DNA from: Harmothoe impar
Taxonomy: Eukaryota > Annelida > Polychaeta > Phyllodocida > Polynoidae
DNA length: 64,000 nucleotides
Direction: 5' to 3'
NCBI GenBank assembly: GCA_947462335.1
Contig: OX381719.1
Coordinates: 69,057,534-69,121,533 of the forward strand
Shown: positions 1 through 12,800 of the stretch, piece after piece
Numbering within the stretch: position 1 is the stretch's first letter
Layout: the number at the start of each line of letters is the position of its first letter
Position numbers and translations under genes: made by a program
The notes under the pieces: generated by a model
What the model was told of the DNA's origin: nothing
The model's database searches: none
What the model saw: only the letters and a program-made list of their open reading frames with translations

Positions 1-659
1 AGTAACCAATGGTGAGAAGTGGAGGCTTAGCTGAGGACTTACTTACTAAACTCTTACTGTCTATCATTCAGACAAGTGCAAAGATATGTACATAGCATTA
101 AAGTTCAGAAAGGAAGAGTGCAATTAAAGGTTTTCTACAGTTTCTTAATCCCATCAATCCTAAACCCTGAGAAAGTAAAAATTAAAACAAGTGCAAAGAT
201 CGGACTATAGAATAAAGCCATGTAAATTTAGAGTGAGTTTAAAGGTTCTGTGGTTTGTTACTGATACACATGTAGAAGACGATGGATGCTGACTGCCGCT
301 TACTCTACCCTTAACACTAGGACCTACCTGCCATAGTTGGGTTTCTTCTCTCTATACGTGTCAACAGATATAAGACGCTCTTACACAAACATAGCTAAAT
401 AGAACACAACAAGCTAAATAAAGAGCTAGAAGCTGCCACTTGGACAGACATTATGAAGCAAAAAAGTGAGCAAAGGATTCGGTGGATATGACAGTTTACT
501 TTTTTTACTGAAACAATTTTGAATTCAACTTTTCTCCACAGCGAAACAAAATATAAGATACTCAAGTCAGGTGAAAAAATAATTAGGTGTTTTGCTTAGG
601 TTAGAACAAATGTTTGATAATGAGATATCTCAATATAACACATGAAATAGTATCATTAC
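1..659. other. Alsin intron, no further exon supported
   Basis: AT-rich sequence downstream of W22. No VPS9-like peptide is visible on the minus strand. A 24-nt segment at 328-351 has AG and GTAGGT at its ends and compatible phase, but no similarity support. Confidence 0.6.
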
Positions 660-833
660 CTTTTGCTGTCGTCTTTGAGAGCCTTGCGTCCGTTACACAC
701 CATGACGGCCACGGTCTCCCAGGCCTTGCCGCTGTCAACCGTCTGTCCGTCCTGACACCCCAGGATGCTGTAACAGTGTCTGAAGATGTCCTCCCACTTA
801 GAGTCTGCGCCCACCGACAACTTGCCAAACGAG
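660..833 (-). CDS. ALS2: Alsin exon W22: linker between MORN and VPS9
   Basis: 174 nt, phase 2 in, phase 2 out; acceptor tctttgtgacag, donor GTAATG. It encodes [20 protein letters not shown] then SILGCQDGQ and [10 protein letters not shown]. Human alsin has [27 protein letters not shown] here. This is the last exon I can place; the VPS9 (RAB5-GEF) domain must lie left of the window. The array at 834-2,937 starts at its acceptor. Confidence 0.9.
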
Positions 834-3800
834 CTGTCACAAAGATACCACATGTCACATACACATGTCATACAATAAGATACCAGACGTAACTACACAT
901 GTCACATACAAAGATACCAGACATAACTACACATGTCACACACACACAAAGATACCAGATATAACTACACATGTCACACACACAAAGATACCAGACGTAA
1001 CTACACATGTCACACACACAAAGATACCAGACGTAACTACACATGTCACACACAAAGATACCAGACGTAACTACACATGTCCCACACACAAAGATACCAG
1101 ACGTAACTACACATGTCACACACACAAAGATACCAGACGTAACTACACATGTCACACACACACAAAGATACCAGACGTAACTACACATGTCACACACACA
1201 AAGATACCAGACGTAACTACACATGTCACACACACACACACAAAGATACCACACATAACTACACATGTCACACACACACAAAGATACCAGACATAACTAC
1301 ACATGTCACACACACACAAAGATACCAGACATAACTACACATGTCACACACACAAAGATACCAGACGTAACTACACATGTCACACACACAAAGATACCAG
1401 ACGTAACTACACATGTCACAAACACACAAAGACACCAGACGTTACTACACATGTCACACACACACAAAGATACCAGATATAACTACACATGTCACACACA
1501 CAAAGATACCAGACATAACTACACATGTCACACACACAAAGATACCAGACGTAACCACACATGTCACACACACACAAAGATACCAGACATAACTACATAT
1601 GTCACACACACACAAAGATACCAGACATAACTACACATGTCACACACACAAAGATGCCAGACGTAACTACACATGTCACACACACAAAGATACCAGACAT
1701 AACTACACATGTCACACACACAAAGATACATAACTACACATGTCACACACACAAAGATACCAGACGTGACTACACATGTCACACACACAAAGATACCAGA
1801 CATAACTACACATGTCACACACACAAAGATACATAACTACACATGTCACACACACAAAGATACCAGACGTGACTACACATGTCACAAACACACAAAGATA
1901 CCAGACGTAACTACACATGTCACAAACACACAAAGATACCAGACATAACTACACATGTCACACACACAAAGATACATAACTACACATGTCACACACACAA
2001 AGATACCAGACGTGACTACACATGTCACACACACAAAGATACCAGACGTAACTACACATGTCACATACACAAAGATATGAGACATAACTACACATGTCAC
2101 ACACAAAGATACCAGACGTAACTACAGATGTCATATACACAAAGATACCACACATAACTACAGATGTCACACACAAAGATAACACATGTAACTACACATG
2201 TGACACACACACAAAGATACCAGACATAACTACACATGTCACACACACAAAGATACCAGACGTAACTACACACACACACAAAGATACCAGACGTAACTAC
2301 ACATGTCACACACACAAAGATACCAGACGTAACTACACATGTCACACACATACAAAGATACCAGACATAACTACACATGTCACACACACACAAAGATACC
2401 AGACATAACTACACATGTCACACACACACAAAGATACCAGACATAACTACACATGTCACACACACAAAGATAACACATGTAACTACACATGTCACACACA
2501 CACAAAGATACCAGACATAACTACACATGTCACACACACAAAGATATGAGACATAACTACACATGTCATACACAAAGATACCAGACATAACTACACATGT
2601 CACACACACAAAGATATGAGACATAACTACACATGTCAAATACACAAAGATACCAGACATAACTACACATGTCACACACACACAAAGATACCAGACATAA
2701 CTACACATGTCACACACACACAAAGATACCAGACATAACTACACATGTCACACACACAAAGATAACACATGTAACTACACATGTCACACACACACAAAGA
2801 TACCAGACATAACTACACATGTCACACACACAAAGATATGAGACATAACTACACATGTCATACACAAAGATACCAGACATAACTACACATGTCACACACA
2901 CAAAGATATGAGACATAACTACACATGTCAAATACACCCCACACTTGCCCAAAAAACCTGTTATCACAAAGTGCATGCAATCAGATGATTCAGCAATCAT
3001 CATATGAATGTTTCCTTAACTAAATAACTTTGATTGAGAATAATTCACAGCCTACTCTACCTAGTGGCTAAGATAATGCTGATAGACTACATGGTCCATG
3101 TGTGCTTACGTAGGTAGGAGTCCCAGGGAGTGCGTGAAGCCTCTCCTCTCGTTGAGCGGCTCCTCTGCTTTATGGAACATGCCGTCCTTGATCTTGATGC
3201 CTTCCGTGAAGGACCCGCTGAAGTGACCTTCAATGAAGTCCCCGTTTGGCAAGGTCAAGGTGCCCTGTAACATACAGATATATACAACATTTACTTGATG
3301 AAGCCTAATTTTGGCGAAACGTTGTGATTTTTGATTTGTAAATAAACTTGCCACCATGTACACCTTACTTCAGTTGTAATTGTGTTGATCATCTTGAGAT
3401 ATAGACAGAGAAAACATTCTTTCACTTACTGCGAACCTTTTAGTCTCATAATAGCAGATCTGTTATGTCTATGAGGCATGTCTAAAGTACAGATATGAAA
3501 TCTGATGATGTGTCTCTATGTCATAGAAATACTCACTTTGCCGTGGAGGTTGGGACCTCCGGAGAAGTCCCCTTCGTAACAGGAGTTGTCTTCTGTCATC
3601 AGGAGGCCAAACCCCTGAAGGACAAGGAGGTTAATCAATGTCGCATTCAAAGGTCAACTGTAATTTTATTTGTCATAATCTATAACACATGATTTTAACC
3701 TGTGACTTGGCCAATAAAGACTTTTCAATACTTAAATATCAAGTGAAGGCCAATAGGAGCTCAAGTGAATATAGAGAGGAAAAGATGTTTTAATACCAAG

Positions 3801-6800
3801 TGAGGGTCAATTGAGTAAATGTCTGATATCAAGTGTGCAGCATGAGTATCAGACATATAATTTAAACCGCTGTGATTAAGTGACAAACTGTCTACTTACG
3901 GTCATCTTGTCATGGGTGAAGGTGCCCTCAAAGTACATACAGTCGAGTGTCACAATGATGCCGTTACCATGACGACTGTCGTCCTGCCACATCCCCATGT
4001 ACTTCTGACCTGCAGGTGAACAAGTTGTAATATGGTGATATCAATGACAAATCTAATGGCTGTCATATTCAAAGTATAGTTATTGCACCTTCTCAGATCA
4101 GTACTACTGCAGGAAGTTTGCAGATTCTAAATGGTTAAATGTTGACATATTTTCACTCAAAATCCTTCTCTGCATTATACTTCTTTTATCTTGAAACTAT
4201 TCACCACCAAATTATCATAATTTGGATAATCCATGACTAGCAGACACAATATCTCTTTGGTTTGTGTACCTTTAGAGATGTCGTCGAGGACGCCGTAGCC
4301 GCACTTCTTGTCGTTGACCCACTCCCCGATGTAGATGGAGGCCTCCGGGGGCGCGCCTGACGTGATCTTACCTCGCCGTAACACGCCGTGACCGTGCTTC
4401 TTACCCTCCTTAAAGTAGCCCTCGTATACATCACCGTTACAGTACCTGAAGGTAAATAATGACACTTAAAGTACCCCTCCTACCTGAAGGTACATAATGA
4501 CACTTAAAGTACCCCTCGTACACGTCTCCGTTACAGTACCTGAAGGTACATAATGACACTTAAAGTGCCCCTCCTACCTGAAGGTACATAATGACACTTA
4601 AAGTACCCCTCCTACCTGAAGGGACATAATGACACTTAAAGTACCCCTCATACACCTCACAGTACCTGAAGGTACATAATGACACTTAAAGTACCCCTCG
4701 TACACCTCACCGCTACAGTACCTAAAGGTACATAATAGCAGCTATATTCATTGTATCCATCCAACAACTGTTGGACATTGACACAATGGCTGTATTAGGT
4801 ACATGTAATTCACTGATGTATATACTGTCAAACTTAATAAACTGCCCTCACCTATATAAGCCCAAAAGCTTTATGAAAATACAGATTAGTTTGGCTTATA
4901 ACAGGTTTTATATTATAGCTATTTGAGGCAGGTTAAGGCATGACACATGAGATGACTAGAGCTGGAAGCACCATGCTTCTTTAACTCTCAGTGATCTGTC
5001 TGCTCAGCTGCTGCATGTTGCCAGCCACACCAACAGGGCAAAACATTGTAAAACCAATTGTACTAGTCTACTCTGACACAGGAGTTACAGGTCTGCACAC
5101 TCCATCTGTGCTTGTTGCTGTATGGTAACACCTACTTGTAGTTGTACTAGTCTACTCTGACACAGCAGTTACAGGTCTGCACATCTCCCTGTGCTTGTTG
5201 CTGTACGGTAACACCTACTTGTAGTTGCCCAGACCGTGCATCTTGCCGTCCTTCCAGTGGCCGTCGTACACCTCAGTCTCACCGTCCTTAGGCACCGAGT
5301 AAACACCGTGACTGAAACAACCAGGTTGTCTTATTAGATATAGATGGAATAGAAAGAAATGAAGTAAATCGATACAAAGATTTATTCAGGAGCTTGGAGT
5401 TATTAAAATATACTCAATAGTTTTCCGACGGTGTTTTCCAATAAAAGGGAGACACATGTAGTTCAGTATTCTAGATATTCTAGGATCTCAGTTAAAAGAA
5501 ATGTATCTTATGAACAAGTTAGAGAATGTGTTACAGTCGATTAAATTCTTACCCGTGCTGCATTCCCTGCTTGAATTTCCCTTGATAACGTCGTCCGTCT
5601 GGCCACGTCAATTCGCCACTATCACAGAAACATATTTGCATTATATAAGGTAATACAACACACAAGTTGCTTTAGATAATTTGATTACATCTATATTTTA
5701 ATAACAATAAAAAGGTATAAAAATATGATTACCATTTCTTACACTTTATTTTCAAATGGTTTGACGAAATATTAAGCCGGGTAGAGTACAGCATTGAGCC
5801 TCGTATTTGGCTTAAGGTGAATAAGAAGCTCCCGTATTTCCTCAAACCACCTTATTTCGTCAAAACTTCATTTCCGGTATAGCGTAAGGATTCTCAAAAG
5901 GTCAAAGGTCAGCAAGTCAGGAACACTGCTTAAAGCTCCCTACTGTCTACTATTTCTCAAGCCTGCCCGAGATAGTCTAGTGGTTAGCATTTGCGCCTTC
6001 CACGTGAGCGGCCCCGGTTCGGTTCCCGGACGATGCACGATGTTTTGGTTGCTTTTGAATAATATGTGTATCCCTAAAAGTAACATGGTGGTTTTTGGGT
6101 TTAAAATGGAGTTATTTAAAAGAAACGTAGCCCGCGCAACAGAAAAGATCCTATATTTAGACACCTGATAGCTGAATTAGGCCCTAGCCCCCCCGAAAAA
6201 TTGGTTAAGGGTTTATTAACTTGATTAATTGGCGAAAAATTGAATATTTAGAAATCCCCATAGACAAACAGTGCTGCCAAAATCACGACTGGTGAGTAAA
6301 AAGAGGGACGGTATGTCTCGGTATTTAAGCATATTCTTTGCAACGTTATATTACTAAACCTCTGCTTGGAGAGTGAGGCAATAATTTTTCGGGGGATGAT
6401 ATATTTTACGGCGATTTAGGGTGATTAATACTTTTATCGTCTTCTTTTTAAGAAATTAACCTATTAAGCAGGCCTTATTTGTACAAATAAAGACGATATA
6501 GGCGATCAAATGGGGGGGGACTATTTTTTGGCGCAGGCGCACAGACCGGAAGTGAGTGTCGAGCAAGGTGTCATGGCGGCTTTCGAACAAGAGGTTGACG
6601 ATGCAGGTTAATAAATTGTTTGTTTTCCAGGCATAAGTAGTTATAGTTATCCGAATATTAGTGGTACAGACAGTGCCCCCTAGTGCTCTACGTCAGAGGC
6701 TCGGGGAACTCTCCACCAGTGGAGGGGGAGAACTCTACTATCAGCAAGCAGCAAGCAGAGCAGGCAGAGCTACAGCAATTGTTGTTTTTTTGAGATGGAC

Positions 6801-9800
6801 AGTTGAAAAATTAATTGTTAAGATGACTGTCTTCTTTTGAGGAGTAGAGTATCATGGAAACCGGAATCGTTGCCCCCAGTGCAAAGCACCCAACCCGGAC
6901 AAGGGGACCCCCAAGAAGGTCCAACAGGGACAAGACGGGTCACCGCCAGCGCAGGACGGCCATGGCGGCTCCGAGAGCCGGCAAGAGACCGGGGCAGGGG
7001 CAGAGCGGTCGCCGGGCACACAAGGCCCCACGACCGGCCAACAGAGCGAGGGACCCGGGCAGCAGAACGCCCAAGCCGGGCAGCAGAGCACCGATCCTGA
7101 GGTGGTACTACAGCAGCAATTAAAGAGGAGTGAGGATCTTACCATGCAGGAGAGGTCCAGGGAGGCTGATTTGAAGAGGCAGCAAAGGCTGAGAGAGGCT
7201 GAGATGGAACTGGCAGCCTTATGCGCGGGGAACAACCTCATTGAGAGGGACACAAGACAAGCCATGTCCGCGATTCATACTTTTATTGTCTATTATTACC
7301 TATTAAGCAGGCCTAATTTATGCAAATAAAGACGATATAGGCGATCAAATGGGGGGGGGGGACTATTTGTTGGCGCATGTGCACAGACCGGAAGTGAGTT
7401 TCGAGCAAGGTGTCATGGCTTTCGAACAAGAGGTTGATGATGCAGGTTAATAAATTGTTTGTTGCTCCTTTAATATGTGACAAATACATTTTAAAATATT
7501 GAAAATGCCTATTAATTTCAGGTTTTTCTCTTCAACCAATTATATCTTCGAGATGTACCTTTCCTACTTCGACTGACACTTCTGAAGGAGTAAAGCCCCA
7601 TAAACCTTTACATATCACAATACCTTCTATGTACAATAACTTCTAACTAATAACTACAAAATCAGTGATTCTGTTGACTTAGAGTGTACTTACTGGCCGT
7701 GTAGTTTGCCTGCGAGCCACATGCCGACGTACTTGGCGTCTTTGAGCTGTGGGTTCTTGTAGAAGACGTGTGTGGCTTGTCGTGACAGGGGAGGTGTTAG
7801 CCGGGCACCGTCTATACGGGGCCGGATCAGCTGCTTCTGGTCAGACAGGGCCTTGTCTATCGCCTCGTTGTACCCCCACAACCACTCCGCCTGTAGCAGG
7901 TGTTATACATGTATTGTACTGTATGTATAGGTGTTATACATGTATTGTACTGTATGTATAGGTGTTATACATGTATTATACTGCATGTATAGGTGTTATA
8001 CATGTATTGTACTGTATGTATAGGTGTTATACATGTATTATACTGTATGTATAGGTGTTATACATGTATTATACTGTATGTATAGGTGTTATACATGTAT
8101 TATACTGCATGTATGGGTGTTATACATGTATTGTACTGTATGTATAGGTGTTATACATGTATTGTACTGTATGTATAGGTGTTATACATGTATTATACTG
8201 TGTGTATAGGTGTTATACATGTATTATACTGTATGTATAGGTGTTATACATGTATTATACTGTATGTATAGGTGTTATACATGTATTATACTGTATGTAT
8301 AGGTGTTATACAGGTATTATACTGTGTGTATAGGTGTTATACATGTATTATACTGTATGTATAGGTGTTATACATGTATTTTACTGTGTGTATAGGTGTT
8401 ATACATGTATTATACTGCATGTATAGGTGTTATACATGTATTATACTGTATGTATAGGTGTTATACATGTATTATACTGTATGTATAGGTGTTATACATG
8501 TATTATACTATATGTATAGGTGTTATACATGTATTATACTGTATGTATAGGTGTTATACATGTATTATACTATATGTATAGGTGTTATACATGTATTATA
8601 CTGTATGTATAGGTGTTATACATGTATTATACTGTGTGTATAGGTGTTATACATGTATTATACTGTATGTATAGGTGTTATACATGTATCATACTGTATG
8701 TATAGGTGTTATACAGGTATTATACTGTATGTAAACAAAAACTTAAAACAAACATGAGATATCCAGTTACAAATAGTGTAGTTGAAACCTATTAACCAAA
8801 TATCTTAAAACCATGTAACAAAAGAGTTTTAATTAAATCTTCTCCTACCTTTTCAGTTGCTGTAGGTGTTGTCAAAATCAGCATTTCTTCTGGCATTGTT
8901 AGCGACATGCCATTCCTGGTGTCAAATATGATAAAACAGCAATTGAAGCCAATGCATTCTTCTAAAGTACATCAAGCAAAGAAATGTGAGTTGCTATTGC
9001 TCCTTTACAATAATGTCTGAATGATACAAACAGAGGAATGACTAGAATGACATTTATTCCTGACACTGAAATCTACGTTCATGGTTCATGGTTTCTTTTT
9101 GAAAAAATCCCATATAACTTGAACCTGTAGTTTATGACAACATTTAGGGTGAATATCAATTATACATTCAGAGGAATGATACATGGGTTTCACAGGTGAA
9201 TTTATGATGGTCTTTTCCATCAGTACCACTAGATCTGAATTGGACTGTTGTGGATATCAATCAGCCAGTCATAACACACAGTTGTATACAGACTGGAGAG
9301 GGACTCACTTGACTTGGTTTGTGTCTTGGACAGGTTCCACCCAGATTGTAGGCAGCGGGAAGGTTTGATGCATCGAGTACTGAAACCACACATAACCGAA
9401 ACCATTATTTTCAACACATTTCATTAAAACTGGTGTAATTATAACACAATACTTTATAATACATATTTAAAAACTGGTGCTTGCACTTAAACATGTCACT
9501 AAAAGACCTAAATTATCCTAAAGTCATGAAACATGAATCGCGTACAGAGTGTGAGCGTCACACCGTGTGGGTGAGGGAAGTGCTGGCAGTGTATTCATCA
9601 ACTGATACACAGAGGTATAAATCTACATGGACAATAGTGATAACAAGTAACTCGGTTATCCTAGTGGCACTACCTGTTCAGATACCAACTGGTGTCAACA
9701 ATTAGGCAAAAGTATAAATAAATCACCTTTTATGAACATTATTTGAGATGAATTAGAAATTCAGTTGGACTTGTAGCTAGCAGTTTTTATCCTGGCATAA

Positions 9801-12800
9801 TTCTAGGGATATTGATTAATACTTTTCAATTCCATTTTTCAAGGATGCACATGCTCATGTTAGATTGCCATCTACACACCCTACTTCATTCAGACTCTCA
9901 CATGCTGCACCTAATGTTTACATCTCAACTGTAAAGTATACAAATAAACAACATGTGTTTTCCTACTCAAGAAAATGAACATACTCTTTGTAAATACCAA
10001 TAATTGTCTACAAAAACAGGTGTTATCAAGTGGCTATAACACTGAGAACTTCTGTAATTCAGATAACTAAACCAACAGGTGACAAATGTCAACTTGAAAA
10101 TTAACACAACATTACGAATGTAGACACTTGAGGCTGATGCTTAGCCTGTAGCTAAGTGTTGTTTGTGTAACACTCAGATCATTGCCTTACTCCATGATTA
10201 TTTCTCATCACTTACCATGTTTGTAAAACTATCATTGTTTCATCAGTTCCCTTAATCACTCATGCATTGCATACTGATGGGTAAAATTATGCGCGCTTAT
10301 ATCATTGATGAGCGTAATCTTACGCAACAGACCCATTAAAAGAAAAACACATTGGATACATATCTGGTGCGACTTAAATTTATCAAAGTCCTAGCTTGGT
10401 TCACACATACTGCAAACATAATCACGATGCAAGTGTCAGTAATCACGATGGAAGTGTCGGTACCACAAATGCTACATCATGCTTGGGACTAGGTCTCATG
10501 GGTGGCCCTCCGGAACATAAGCGCTCTCAACTGCTAGACTGAAGCATTGGGGTTCAGGGCCTTAGGCCTGACAGTTGTGAGGTTTTGAGTATATGAGGAC
10601 CTTACTGCTGAGGGCATTAGATCTGAGGGCCTTAGTGGTGAAGGCCTTAGACCTGAGGGCCTTAGATCTAAGGGCCTTAGTGTTATGGGCTTTAGCCCTG
10701 AGCACCTTAGACCTGAGGCCCTTAGTGCTGAGGACCTTAGATCTGAGGCCCTAAGCACTAAGGCCCTTAGATCTAAGGGCCTTAGACCTGAGGACCTTAG
10801 ACCTGAGGGCCTTAGTGCTGAGGATCTTAGACCTGAGGACCTTAGAGCCAAGAGCCGTAGATCTGCGGGCCTTCGTGCTGAGGGCCTTACTGTTTAGGGC
10901 CTCAGACCTGAGGGCTTCAGTCCTAAATACTCATGTCCCAGAGGGCCCGCGGCCTCATGTGACATGCTGTGTTGTTCCACTACTACTGTACTTACTTGGG
11001 CAAAAGAAGGTCCCTAGTAAAGAAATGACAGGCGAAGAAAATGTGGATATAGAGGGAGAAAAGGGGAATGGCACGACACTAGCCAAGCTAGATAGTATTA
11101 AGGGAGTGATCATTTATTATCAACAGGGGGGGGGTGGTGGGTTTGGGGGGGGGGGGCAAAAAAATTTGGACCCCTTGACCGGGGGGGGGCAAAAAAATTT
11201 GGACCCCTCTTGGGGGGGGGGGGCAAAAAAATTTGACCTGTTTTGAGCCAAAAAGCCCGCGTGTTACTATGCTTCAAAGGGCCTGCGCGCGAGCCGATTT
11301 TCGACCCTAAGGGGGGGGGGGGGTAAAAAATTTTGACCCCTTGACCGGGGGGGGTGTAAAAAATTTCGCGCGCTCTGCGCGGAAACCCACCACCCCCCCC
11401 CTGTTGTTAAAAAATGATCACTCCCTAAGGTGTATCAGTTCAGAAAGGCACACATTCCATTTCACCAATTCTAATTTACTTTACTAATAGTTTCATATAG
11501 AACAATATGTATCAATTATTAATGAGGAGATATCTTCCCTTGATGTATTCAGACCTTTGTTATAAGAGTTAACCCTTTACAAATGGCAAACTTTAGCAAA
11601 GAAAAACTTCAAAACTCACACACACAATATTCATCAGGAAAATGTCAAATATCTGGCATTACAGAAGGTAGAAAGGAGGTAGGTGTGAACGAAAAATGCT
11701 ATAAAAACACATACATGCACATGCCTGTAACTCTCTGATGAAAAAAGTCAGTTTGTCTGATGATAGTAAAAATGGCATGGCAATGCGAAAAATATTCATA
11801 CATCATGGGCTATTATTTATTCAGATTTGGGGTATTTCCCCATATCATATTGAAATTTTACAACTAGTACATATAATGCATGTGCTTTACTAGTATTGCA
11901 CTTTTGGCCACAACTCAACAAAATATCAATTTGGTACAGCAAATGGTTGATGTCAAGTATGAGGCAACAATTTCATGAAATATTGACTAAGACGCGCCAG
12001 TTCCCTTCTTGAGGGGTACTACTGCCCTTCTAGTTGTGAGCCCATGATACATGAGTAGGTGCTACACCCAGACAACACCTGAGACCACCCGGCGGGGCTG
12101 CTCACCTGGCCGTGTACAAAGACGTCAGAGAAGAGGATGAACCAGTGCATGGAGAAGCGGCCGCTGGTCGGCATACTGAGCGGGTTGGCCTTACTCTCCC
12201 GCACCAGGCGCCGCCCCGGCACCTTCAACGCATCCTGACAACATGGAGGCAACAAACGGGTCAGATAACACTCACAAGCAACTATTTCTTTTAATACAAA
12301 TATGTCAAAAAGGTTGTATAATACTCACAAGGAACTATTTCTTTTAATACAAATATGTCAAAAAAGTTATATAATACTCACAAGGAACTATTACTGCACC
12401 AATATGTCATAAACATCTTAATATATAATATAATATATTTATCTATTCTTTATTTATTCCAGGTTCAGAAGTTATGAGTTACTTTCTTCTTTTATCAATT
12501 ATACAATACATACAATTAAACTGTATCTACTAGGTAGGCATTTTCTTCACAAATATGTCAAAAATATCTTAATATATAATATAATACATTTATTTATTCT
12601 TTATTTATTTCAGGGTCAGAAGTTATTTCCTTCTCCCATCATTTATACAATACATACAATAAACTATATCTGCTAGGTAGGCATTTATTTGAAGACTCAA
12701 AGTATATCAGCAGCAAACTTTCATAGTTAGAATTTATCAAAGTTTTACTTACAGCAAACTTTGGCGGGCAGGTCTCCCAGAACTTGCGTGTGTTCTCGGC

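Noticed and set aside
328..351. 24-nt micro-exon of alsin after W22 (acceptor cgtatag, donor GTAGGT, phase-compatible)
   Set aside because: Acceptor has little pyrimidine tract and the eight residues show no similarity to alsin; chance match is likely.
865..2723. Open frames of [12 protein letters not shown] / [11 protein letters not shown] type
   Set aside because: Same reason: translations of the 36-bp CA-rich minisatellite on both strands.
5964..6037. Functional tRNA-Gly gene
   Set aside because: Acceptor stem cannot pair, and both the anticodon stem and T stem have mismatches.
6187..6404. MITE bounded by ccccccgaaaaatt and aatttttcggggg
   Set aside because: Only ~13 bp of inverted match and no target duplication; too weak to annotate.
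10534..11246. Leu/Arg/Ser-rich open frames over the 15-bp repeat and adjoining MITE
   Set aside because: Explained by a 15-bp period (multiple of three) and G-run repeats.
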